Positions 10,791-20,736 of a stretch of DNA of 64,000 bases are shown in pieces. The stretch is from assembly GCA_947184155.2 (NCBI GenBank), contig CAMXCT020001637.1, forward strand, positions 62,001 to 126,000. The letters are read 5' to 3'. The translations under genes were made by a program, and so were the position numbers. This DNA comes from Cladocopium goreaui. Its lineage: Eukaryota; Sar; Dinophyceae; Suessiales; Symbiodiniaceae. The notes under the pieces were generated by a model. The model was given only the letters and a program-made list of their open reading frames with translations. It had not been told where the DNA came from and ran no database searches. Every line of letters starts with the position of its first letter. Position 1 is the first letter of the stretch.

Positions 10791-12080
10791 TTAGCGGGCC
10801 TGATCCCCCATACTCTGTATAAACTTACAACACCACTTTCAAAGCCGGGCCCCCAGCTACTTCCAAATTTTGCAAATATCATAGCTTCCGATTTTCAATT
10901 GATTATTCTCACTGAATGAAGTTAAATAAATGCCTATATCACGCTGCTTCAGGTCGATGGAAATGGTGGGGTGACACTGTCCTGGTCTAAGTTCGGGCTG
11001 ACCTGTGCTTGGAAATGGGCACGTATTCTGGCAGGATGGGACAAGTTTGATTGATCATGTTCACAGCTGAGTCAATACCAGCCGCAGCAAAGATCATCAA
11101 TCGATAATCGATGTGTCGATTTCAATACTGTTTCTTGAGATGCGTGCATGCATGCATGAACCTGTGGAAAGTAGGCTCTAAATGTATGACCCATGGCCCA
11201 TCGTGCATACATGTGCTATAGAAGTATTTTTTCGACTCATGATTGCATGCACGCGAAATGGCAGGGGATGCTGGGACACGGGGTCGCCAAAAAAAGGCCC
11301 CCAAAGCCAGCCACTTCCATGTGTGATACGCACACATGCCTGGGAAAAAATGCACTTGAATGCTCTTGATTGTTCATTTGCAAAAACCATTGCAAGATAT
11401 GATCTGGTATCAGCCAAACACCTCCAGGAACATTTATCATTTTTTGTCAACCGTGTGTGGATAAATGCAGCAATTGTGGCTGGGGTGAATCTAACAGTGT
11501 TGTAGCTAGTCACCCACTTGCAAAATGCCGGCGCCAGCTCCCAGTTGGACACTCAAAGGCGTGTCCTTGACGCGAAAGGAGGCGTCTCTTCTGCAATCCT
11601 GGGGATGCCCGAGGGAAGTGCCAGGATCCCAGTTAATCTTCAGATCTCAATCTTAGCATGTCTCAGCAAGGTAATACATCGATGAATATGGTTCGAAAGA
11701 TCAGAGATACCAAGTACTTTGAATTTTATAGCTCGGGTGGATTTTTATGGAATTAATTATTTTCCAAATACCCATGAAAATGGAATATACAAGATGGTGT
11801 ATTTCAAGGGCACTTGCAGGGTCTAGGGATAGAATATCCTTGTTGCGACATATTTTAGTTTTCTTTCAATGGGTTGATTTGAGGCTCCATGCCCTTGACT
11901 TTGTTGCCCAGAATGCTGGGCCCGAAGAATCCAGCCGAGTCCGGGGCCCAAACACCAGATCTCTATCATACATAAATTGATATCCATAAAAAAGATCTTG
12001 ACAGTGTATAATATATATATATTATTTAATTTAATACATTTTCTTGGCATTGCCACTTCACCAACATAAACTACCCCCAG
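10791..12080. other. No gene recognised
   Basis: This is unique-looking sequence with ORFs up to about 124 codons on the minus strand (11178-11552) and 107 on the plus strand, but none resembles a family I know and the open frames overlap on both strands. The last part directly precedes the first recognised exon of gene A, so it may contain upstream exons or introns that I could not identify. Confidence 0.4.
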
Positions 12081-15000
12081 GATGTCGAAGTTCTGGACAT
12101 GTTCTGCGGAGAGAAGGCGATCTCTGGCCATTGGAGTGGGGCCCTGATTGAGAATGAAAATCACAATTCATTCAGATTAATTTAGTGGTAGACGCTAGTG
12201 AGTCAACACGGCATGCTATATTGTTCTCTCCTCGGCCCGCCAAAAGCTGGTTGAGGCAAGCGCGGGAAAAAGGCGTCCGACTCCAAATTCTTTTGCTTTT
12301 GGCTTTTTGCCCTTGGCGCGCGGGCTGTTTGCCAAGTCTGCGTATATGTGTGGCAGTTCGGTATTATAATTATACTGCTAAGGCTATTCTTTGACATCAA
12401 ACAGGGTGAGCACAATGATATTCTCTTGTCGCCCGGGTCTCAATGTAATATGGTTGGAACATACATTGTGTCGCTATGAAGTGAGTTTGAACTTTGATTT
12501 CCCACACGAACCTTCATTTGAAATTTTATTGAGCAATCTTTGGAAACAAAACTGAAAACCATTACCCGCATTCGACCAGGTCTGGATTCCTGACCTTGCT
12601 ATTGATGGTGCTGCAAATGGCCCCTGATGCGCTGGGCGTCATTGGGTTGCCGTGCATTACATACATATTCATGAACAGCTTCACTCATGGGAGAACCAGT
12701 GACAAGCCCTACGGCAATGAATCAACTCGTGAATATGTCAAGCTGGCCAATGTGAAACTTGATGATCGTTTGGGGGTTGGTTGGTGGCAAGTTTCCACTC
12801 AGGTTGGCCCACAAAAAATGGACCCCACCAAGTCAACCAAATGTAGTATTTCTCCCCAAGACTTTAGCAAGGGTTTGGGAGCAGGGTCCATTTTTGTGGG
12901 CCAACCCAAGAGGAAAAGTAGCAGGGAAGGGGTTGCGGATGGATATTGATCCAATAAAAGTTTTTGGGGCCAAATATATTGTAATATTTTGGGGACTATG
13001 AGACCCAACCCTTCCGAAGAATCCCAAAGTTGCTCAGGTCAGAGTAACAGGCTAGCATCGCTAGGTCATAAGCTGCTTGTAGAGGTTGCACGGCTGTAGA
13101 CTTGAACCTGCTTCTCTTTGGAGCTAATCCTCCGATTCATTCCCAGCAATGTGACTTCAGGATTGTCGTAGCCGGTCTCGAACTGATCGCACACCACGAG
13201 GGTGTCCCTCTAGTTATGTGGGTCCAAAGCCGGGACCAATTTCATAGATTGTCTAGTAAGCAGCTTCGTGGCCCAGGATGCACGGGCACAACAATCACGT
13301 AGGCGATAGCACCAGGTGAATCAACTGCCGATCTAGACTAATATTCAAACATCTCCGGTACTACTCCAAATCTATCTCAGACCTTATTATATAATAGCCA
13401 GATTACCGGGGCAATATCCAAGGTTTATCTCGATTGTTTCCCTCCGGGGTTATTTGGGTTTATCTCAGGATAAACCGGGGTTATATACAAGATATTATAT
13501 CCGGGGTTTATTCCCCACCTACCAGGTGAGGGTTGTTAGATTTTATCAGAGTTGTTCTTCTCCTCCTCCTTCTCCTCCACCACCTCTGCCTCCACTTCCA
13601 TGTTCACTTCCGCCTTGCCAACTCTTTGCCAAGCTCTTCGCCAACTTCCGCACGCATGGGCACTGCTGGACCTCAACTGCAAGGGTCTGAGCGCACTGGG
13701 CACCGCTGGACCTCAACCTGGGACCTTCCGAGCTCAGTGAGCACCGCTGGACCTCAACCTGGGACCCTCCGAGCTCAGTGAGCACCGCTGGCCCTCAACG
13801 GCCAGATAGACTGCCAGAAGATATGCCAGATAGAACGCCAGATAGAATGTCAGAAAGAATGCCGGAAGATATGCCAGATAAAGTGCCAGAATGCTTGCCA
13901 GATAGAATGCCAGAAGATATGCCAGATAGAATGCCAGAAGGTATGCCAGATAGAATGTCAGATAGAATGCCAGAAGGTATGCCAGATAAAGTGCCAGAAT
14001 GTTTGCCAGAAGATTTGCCAGATAGAATGCCAGATAGAATGTCAGAAGATATGCCAGAAGATATGCCAGATAGAGTGCCAGAAGATATGCCAGAAGATAT
14101 GCCAGAGCATATTGCAGAAGATATGCCAGGTAGAATGCCAGAAGATATGCCAGATAGAATGCCAGAAGATATGCCAGATAAAATGCCAGAAGATATGTCA
14201 GATAGAATGCCAAAGGATTTGCCAGTAACAAAATGATGGGGATAATTCGAAGTAAAGTGGTTTATCATCAATGTGTCCCAGATTACCCACATTATATATA
14301 TTAATTTGATTGTCTTATCCTATCCCCACAGTATTTCCGATGGAGAATGTCCCTCGGGGTTGCCTCTGCTTGCAAGCTTGGGCTAAGGCTAACAGTTCGC
14401 ACTGTGATCGTTATCATGATCATGTCTGTGAGGGCTGTATATTGGTTTGTGGAACAACCTGGATCCAGCAAAGTGATCCACTTCCCGGAGCTAAAGCATT
14501 TGCAGAAGCTGATATGGGCGAGTGGAATGAAAACCTACTTCCAACGGTTGTCAGGGTCTCAGACTATATTCATTCATTCTAAATTGGAACATTGTTCTAA
14601 CTTAATTACTACACCATGAGACGTTTATTCAGAACCAGTAGTGCCAATGACATGGAACGCATTAGTATTGGAAAGAAGACTCCCCAACCCTAAACCCGAG
14701 TCTTGTTAATCTTCTGTGTTGGTGGCACTTCGCACTTGGTCCATTTGGATCAAGAATTTTCTTGTATCGCCTATGGTATTTAAAGACAGGGTGACCACAC
14801 ACTTCGATTTTGAATTTAGTCTATTGATTCCAGCCGGCATTCCACCCGCCGAGTTGGATGGGATCGTGGGGCGCACCTTCCCCGAAGTTGTCGATGGGGA
14901 TTTCGTCGATGCCAGCTCCTCAAAGCCAAGTGCAAACGTTTAAGAGCAAATGAAATGTAGATCTGAACCTTTTAAACAATTTGTGCCTGAACACTGAAAT

Positions 15001-15413
15001 ATGGATATGAAAATGAGGTGTCCTTTTTTGGGTCCCAAAATGGTCACTTCACAAAGAAAAAGGACACCTCAGTTTGAGACATCCCCATATGGTGACCGAA
15101 ACAATCTTGAAATATATTCCTAAACCATTTTCGTCATCCTTGTTGATGAGGCCATACATTGACGAGCTCAAGACGAAGCTGACCCAGTTTGAGAGGGCAA
15201 AGCTATCCTCTAAGGGGATTGCAATTGTCAAGGTACTTCCTTGTGGAAAGAAAACTGTGTCCTACGCTCAGGGTTAAACGGACCGATTTGTTTTTGGTTT
15301 TGGAATCCCAAATTCCCTCCTAAATTTGGCCCAGGTCAGGTGGCCCCGCCCTTCGCAAGACGCAAATTTATCCCTCTGGATTTGCTTCGAAGCTCTATGA
15401 TTTAATCTCCAAG
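12081..15413 (+). CDS. Gene A: multi-exon protein with degenerate C5-methyltransferase-like fold
   Basis: Exons read as: 12081-~12170 (VEVLDMFCGEKAIS); ~12377-12436 (FFDIKQGEHNDILLSPG); 12580-12751 (GFLTLL...GLPCITYIF...KLAN); 14377-14549 (LTVRTVIVI...WFVEQPGSS); 14701-~14786 (WWHFALGPFG); ~15140-15272; and 15340-15413 (ALRKTQIYPSGF). Introns 12437-12579, 12752-14376 and 15273-15339 have GT-AG ends and keep the frame. DxFxG, FDI, PC and EQP correspond in order to motifs I, II, IV and VI of cytosine-C5 methyltransferases, but the PCQ and ENV signatures are absent, so catalysis is doubtful. I recognise it as a dinoflagellate multicopy family. The start is not found and more exons may follow 15413. 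The intron 12752-14376 holds an inverted repeat and cassette 1. It could be a captured retrotransposon domain, since Copia-1 carries a similar one. Confidence 0.6.
12802..12906. other. Long inverted repeat (24-bp arms) in gene A intron
   Basis: The arms 12802-12825 and 12884-12906 (TTGGCCCACAAAAAATGG and its complement with one A fewer) pair over 23 bp with a single-base bulge and a 58-nt loop. It lies 50 bp inside the intron that starts at 12752. It may be a small foldback element. Confidence 0.7.
13511..14261 (+). repeat. Compound cassette, copy 1
   Basis: The left end TTCCCCACCTACCAGGTGAG is followed by a TTGTTAGATTTTATCAGAG segment, a CTCCTCC-rich tract, a short unique part, units of a 41-bp repeat (core GGGCACCGCTGGACCTCAAC, ~13665-13800), then 12-bp repeats alternating AGATATGCCAGA and AGAATGCCAGAT (~13800-14225), and an end resembling CGAAGTAAAGT. 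The 12-bp array is open in several frames, giving Met-Pro-Asp/Glu repeats on one strand and Leu-Ala/Ile-Ser-Gly repeats on the other. It lies within an intron of gene A, so it is probably not itself coding. Confidence 0.85.
15014..15071. other. Perfect 15-bp inverted repeat
   Basis: The arms 15014-15028 (TGAGGTGTCCTTTTT) and 15057-15071 are exact complements around a 28-nt loop. It lies in the presumed gene A intron before the exon ending at 15272. Confidence 0.7.
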
Positions 15414-17940
15414 GTGAAGGCCTTCATTGTTCTTGTTGGGGCTGTTCAATCATATGGTATAAAGAACAAATTTACCCGGACCTGGGATCATTTAAATCTG
15501 AATGGTGAGAAACTTTGGAGTAGGATCTCCCCGACAGGCAGATTTGATGGGCATTGTTGCTTAGGCAAAAAATATTGCAGATCAAAATCAGTAAGCTGCG
15601 CCAAATTTGCCCTTGCAGGCCAGACGTGGCTTAGAGCATAAAGCTTCCGTGAACCGTGCGCTGCTTCCAGCATACAAAACCAAAGTGCAGAAGGCATGTG
15701 AATCTCCAGTGAGCAACAAATCAAATCTTCCTGTGATTTAGATTGCTGGCTAGGTTACTTGGATTTCAATAACTTGCGCTTATACCATAGCCAAAGTCCA
15801 AAAGATTGAAATGGATTTCCCGTACCTTGTTTTAAATGGGCTTCCACTCCTGTTCAGCATCCCTAGCATATCCATTCCTCCAACCAGCATGCAGGTCATC
15901 AGCAAGATGAGGAAAACACTGTGGCAGCGCGGCCGCCTTGACGAGCTGATGGACACGCTGAGACTGCATAAGAAGAATGGGGCTTATAAACCAATTCGAA
16001 AGTTCCCATAGCCGGCTGCAGCTACATGCACAATTAAATTTGTTGGTTTTTCCCAACATGACTATACTTGTGCCTGCAATCCCTGTGCCTGAATTCCCCA
16101 GAATCGGTAAAAATTTTGTCTGGATGAAACCACTAGAGGGGTTGACCAACACCAATGACCCAACAGCTGTTGTGCATCGGCACTTTTGGGGTAGCACATC
16201 TGACCTGTGCACACAAAGTAACATTGATGATCGATGAAAAAGGTTTGGCGAATGGTTTTTCATTCTCTGGGACGGCTATTCACGATAATTCATACATTAT
16301 ATTTGGCCACAGGATTAGATTTGATTTTCGTAAAAATATTATGACTTGTAGGGGAAACCTGGTGGTGAATCTATTATTGGTATATTTCCTGACCATTTTC
16401 CCAATTTTACGAAATTTAGCCATCAGGATGACTAGCGTGAATTAGCGTGAAAAAGCCGTCTGAGAGCGTGAAAAGCCGTCTGAGAGCGTGAACGCACCGT
16501 GAAAGTTGGGCGTTTCTTTTCTGGTGATTTTCAATCAGGTTCCTATATGTACCCCGGACTCAAAGTTAGATTGATTTATGTTCCTGGCCATTTCCCATTA
16601 CTTACTGTAAGACACTTGGAGGGCCATTGCGAAAAAAACGTGAAAACACACACCAGGGCGTGAAACGCCTGTGAAAGTTTGATCATGATAGGTTTTTTTT
16701 GGCGGCGGACCACGCCAAAAGACATATGTTGCTGATTTGGATGTGCAACACAAGAAAATACGATCAAATTGCTCCTCACTTCAATGGTTCTTTGGGATTC
16801 CAATAATATTTGCACAACCAAAGATCATGACTATTGGAAATTCCTGGATTTCATGGGCAGTCCAGGGCTCGAAGCACTTACCCCTTGGCAATCTGGTGGA
16901 CCAGGGACACCAGAGTCATGTCTGATCGAGCCAAAGCGGCACTTCAAGCTGCAGCACAACGCAAAGCTGCAGTTCTGGCCCAAGAGCCAAAGCCTGAGCG
17001 GGCAGTGGACGCATGTGGACGCCATCCCCTGTAAATATATCTTAATATTCTGATAAAATTGGTTAGCAACTTTAAGCAGGCCATAGGGTCCAGCAAAAAA
17101 TGCCAAAAGGATCACATTTTTTCCAAATGATATGCAGATCTGGGTTGAACTATGTCTTTGGGGGAAATAAGGGAAGCTTCGATCTACCCCAGTCGTCAGC
17201 AATTTATAATTTGTTCATACGTATGGAGGAGAATCGTGTCAATTTACCAAGAGTTTCTGAAATGCATTTGAACGTTGGCAACGGGAAAATGATCATTCGA
17301 ACAAATGGGTTTCCCGGCTCAAAGTTTTGTGGTGTTTTCAGTTTCACACCCACATGAGGTCACAAAAGGAAGACCAGATTGAGAAGGTGGATTCAAAGAC
17401 TCCACAGACCCAGGTGGATAGCCTGTCGCCATCAGCATCTTTGGAGTACCGAGGAGACCCCATACAGTGTAGAAAACATGAAGATCGTTTTTGGGAATTT
17501 CACCACATCCCCTAGGCAGGGAAATCTTGAAAACAAGTGGACAAATTTTCATCCCAAAGAAAAACTATGAGCAGCCCCCTAAAAAATATTTTTGAAGAAT
17601 TCAGCCGTGTTTGCTGGGTTGGTTTGGGGACATGTTCACATTAAATGTGTGGATGGATATTCCCTCTCAATTGTTATCTTTCCCAGGAATTCAACTATGT
17701 CTGCTGGGTTTGTTTGGGGACATTTCACATGAAAGGGTGGATGATGGATATACAGGCCATAGCACCCTTTCTTTTGTGAAAGTATCGGGTAGACATGGGT
17801 ACAATATGGGGCCCCTAGTTTTTAATTGGATTGTAACCCCATGGATATTATTTATTATAACCATATATAAACCAAGTTAGCTATCTTGGGGGCCCTCATT
17901 CTAGACCAATCCATTATCCAACAATTTTAAGTGGATAATT
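15414..17940 (+). other. Possible small helical exons between genes A and B
   Basis: No long ORF is present, but several short plus-strand segments look like exons. One at ~15898-15990 (acceptor ATGCAG, reading ISKMRKTLWQRGRLDELM) and one at ~16915-17030 (SDRAKAALQAAAQRKAAVL) are helical and charged. A third at ~17353-17465 reads KEDQIEKVDSKTPQTQ. They could join gene A to gene B or be the 5' part of gene B. Splice frames were not established, so I give no gene call. A 21-bp unit (core AAAAGCCGTCTGAGAGCGTG) is tandem at 16452-16490. Confidence 0.3.
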
Positions 17941-17950
17941 TCCCGGGATT

Positions 17951-20736
17951 GTTGACAATGGCCCAATCACACGGCCCAAGCTTGATCCGCAGTCAGGACA
18001 AGACTCTTTGGAAACCATTCCAGCCACGCCCAGTTCGTTTGAAAAGGCCTTGGAGGAGGCACGGCTAGTCTTGGACAAGGAGTCTGAGGAGAAGTCACGG
18101 TTGCCGTTGGCAACCCCGGTCCGAAGTGATGTTGCCCCACAACGTGTTGAAGAGTACTATTCACCAGACACAAATGTGTCGGGTGATTGGAAGAGCCACA
18201 GCTGGTATCATCAGTGAGACTCACAGTGGGACTACTACAAGTGGGGTTGGCCATCCTGGGCGTCTTGGCAACCAAATTGGGATGAGGGTAGTGTGAGTAC
18301 ACCAAGTGAAAATGTCCATCGGTGCCCATCCGTCACTTCCTTGGGTACCAGTGACATAGAACAAAGTATCCTTGGGAGATCTACCACCCTGGAGCAGCTT
18401 GATGCAGCTTCCAAATCTACACTCATGACCGCTTTGGCAGCACTTGCAGAAGGCCCAGAGAAACAGAAATTGCTTGACCACTTCAGTGAAAACACCCAAA
18501 AAGATCGAGGAGAGACCATGTCCCCGCAAGCAGCACCGCCATCAGCACCAGCTGAAGCACTTCAAGGCAAGAGGCAACAGTCCACAGCACCCGAGCCAGA
18601 AGCAACAGCAGAAAGCAAGGCTGCAGCAACTGTGAAGCCCACAGCACCGGAGCCACAAGCAACAGCAGAAAGCAAAGCTGCAGCAATCGAGAAGCCCACA
18701 GCACCCGAGCCAGAAGAAACAGCAGAAAGCAAGGCTGCAGCAACTGATAAGCCCACAGCACCCGAGCCACAAGCAACAGCAGAAAGCAAAGCTGCAGCAA
18801 TCGAGAAGCCCACGGCACCCAAGCCAGAAGAAACAGCAGAAAGCAAGGCTGCAGCAACTGAGAAGCCCACAGCACCCGAGTCAGAAGCAACAGCAGAAAG
18901 CAAGGCTGCAGCAACTGCGAAGCCCACAGCACCTGAGACAGAAGCAACAGCAGAAAGCAAGGCTGCAGCAACTGAGAAGCCCACAGCACCCGAGCCAGAA
19001 GCAAGAGCAGAAAGGGTAGCTGCAGCAACTGAGAAGCCCACAGCACCCGAGCCAGAAGCAACAGCAGAAAGCAAAGCTGCAGCAACTGAGAAGTCCACAG
19101 CACCGGAGCCACAAGTAACATCAGAAAGCAAGGCTGCAGGAACTGAGAAGCCCACAGTACCTGAGCCAGAAGCAGCAACTCAGAAGCCCACAGCACCGGA
19201 GCTAGAGGCCGAGAAGTCCACTGCGCCAAAGCCAGCAGAGACAGTAGCAGCCCCACCTTCGATTTCAGCCACAGCAGCAGAGAAAGTGGCTGAAGCAAAG
19301 GCAGTAGAAGTAACAGTAACAGAGCAGAAGCGCAAAGCCGAGGAAGCAAATCTAGTTGTTGCAGAACAACCTGCGAAGGTTCCCAAGGTTCCTGACTCTG
19401 ACGACGAAGGAGATGACAGGAGGGGGAGGGAGCCAAATCGGCCAAATGATGATATTGAAGCCGAGAAGGAAAGGAAACGCAAAGAAATGGAACGGAAGAA
19501 AAAGAAAGCACATGCAGCCCACATGAGATTCTACAGGTCTTTGTCCAGTCATGATCTCAATCAAAACGGAAAGTACTCCTGCCAAGACACTCACAACATA
19601 TCAGTAGATTTGGTTTCTGCATCAATCAAATTACTTTCACCAAGCGTGTATATATTCAAAGTCAGAGAACCAAGCAAACACACAACCATATATGAGGCAA
19701 GAACAGCCCGGGTGAAGTGCAACGCATGGGAAAGGAAGCCAAAGGCCGAGACTCAAATCAATTATTGGATTTGAATTCGGTTACCAGAAATTATGAAACA
19801 CAAGATCGTGTAACCCTAATATATTTTTTCTATGCAGCTCGGGTGTCCATTTAAAATTGCCCACATCACTGATCATCATCATTCCCCAACTTGCCTTTCA
19901 ATCCGTCCTCACCCCAACAGCCAAGGAAAGGATTTGATGTCCATGCTGTACGAGGATTGGTTGGATGCCAGCGAGAACTGGAGGAACGCCAAGATCTTCC
20001 TTCAAGTAACTAGCAAAGAGAAGAACAAGAAACTGGGAGTCCGAGAGTGGTTGACTCGGCAGGAGATCGAAGCCAAATATGGCGTTGATGGCGCAGAGGC
20101 CATCATCCGCAGAAAACTTGGTGAAGAAGAATTGAGAAGAAACGAAATGAGGATGCATCCGGACGCTCCCGAGTGCGAGGCTTTGATGCAGTTCTTGATT
20201 CTCAACATGGATAAGGAAGTTGACAGTTCGGAGACTTGCGTCAGCCGCCTCTACCAAGCCGCAGAGGCCACCAGTGACAGCTCAGACTCAGAGGAATTAA
20301 GCTCAGGACAATCTCGGGACAGCAGCAGTGACAGCTCTGATCCCAAGCCGAAGAAGAACCCCCCGAAGTCCAAAAAGAACACACAGAAGGCCAGTAAATG
20401 CTGATGATCCCTCTGTACATGCATCCACATGCACACGAACACATACTCAGTTCATACTGATATTTATGAAGCATGCATCTGCACTCTAATGATGTATATA
20501 TGGACATGTTGCCTTACTTCCATCCATGCAGGACAGCAAGAAGAAGGGAAAGAGCGGAAAGGGAAAGGATGAACAGAAGAAGGGAAAATCCAAGCAGGAA
20601 CAGAAGAAGCGCAAGGAGAAGGCGGAAAAGAAAAGAAAGACGAAGAAAGATAAGAAAGAGGAAGACACAAAAGAGGAGCAAGAACAGTCTGATGATGGAG
20701 CTGAGTTGAGAAAGGACGCCTTGAAAAAGGCCAAGA
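17951..20736 (+). CDS. Gene B, 5' part: Trp-rich, 19-residue repeats, YEDWL domain, Lys-rich tail
   Basis: One frame runs from about 17951 to 19536, broken only by TGA at 18215-18217 in a Trp-rich context (SWYHQ, stop, then DSQWDYYKWGW), where TGG is likely ancestral. Residues then include ten or more 19-residue repeats (18586-19200). The exon ends at 19536 inside an Arg/Lys-rich segment ending MRFYR. A GT-AG intron (19537-19920) keeps phase 2 and leads to KDLMSMLYEDWLDASENW, a domain I know from many dinoflagellate proteins, with Ser/Asp-rich tail. A GC-AG intron (20390-20531) keeps phase 0 and leads to a very Lys-rich exon (20532 to ~20736). Its function is unknown; a nuclear, DNA-binding role is inference. 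No initiating ATG was found, so the 5' end is open. Confidence 0.6.
18586..19200 (+). repeat. 57-bp coding repeat (19 residues)
   Basis: Ten or so tandem copies of a 57-bp unit encode variants of PTAPEPEATAESKAAATEK within gene B. Substitutions such as EPQ/EPE, ATEK/AIEK and TVKP show that the copies differ. The frame is kept throughout despite copy-number change, which supports coding use. Confidence 0.9.

Noticed and set aside
11178-11552. 124-codon minus-strand ORF
   Set aside because: An overlapping plus-strand ORF of similar length, no motif and no splice context; not supported as a gene.
13734-14292. Leu-Ala-Tyr or Ile-Ser-Gly repeat ORFs that look like membrane proteins
   Set aside because: They are antisense readings of the 12-bp GCCAGA array. 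Hydrophobicity is a by-product of the unit.
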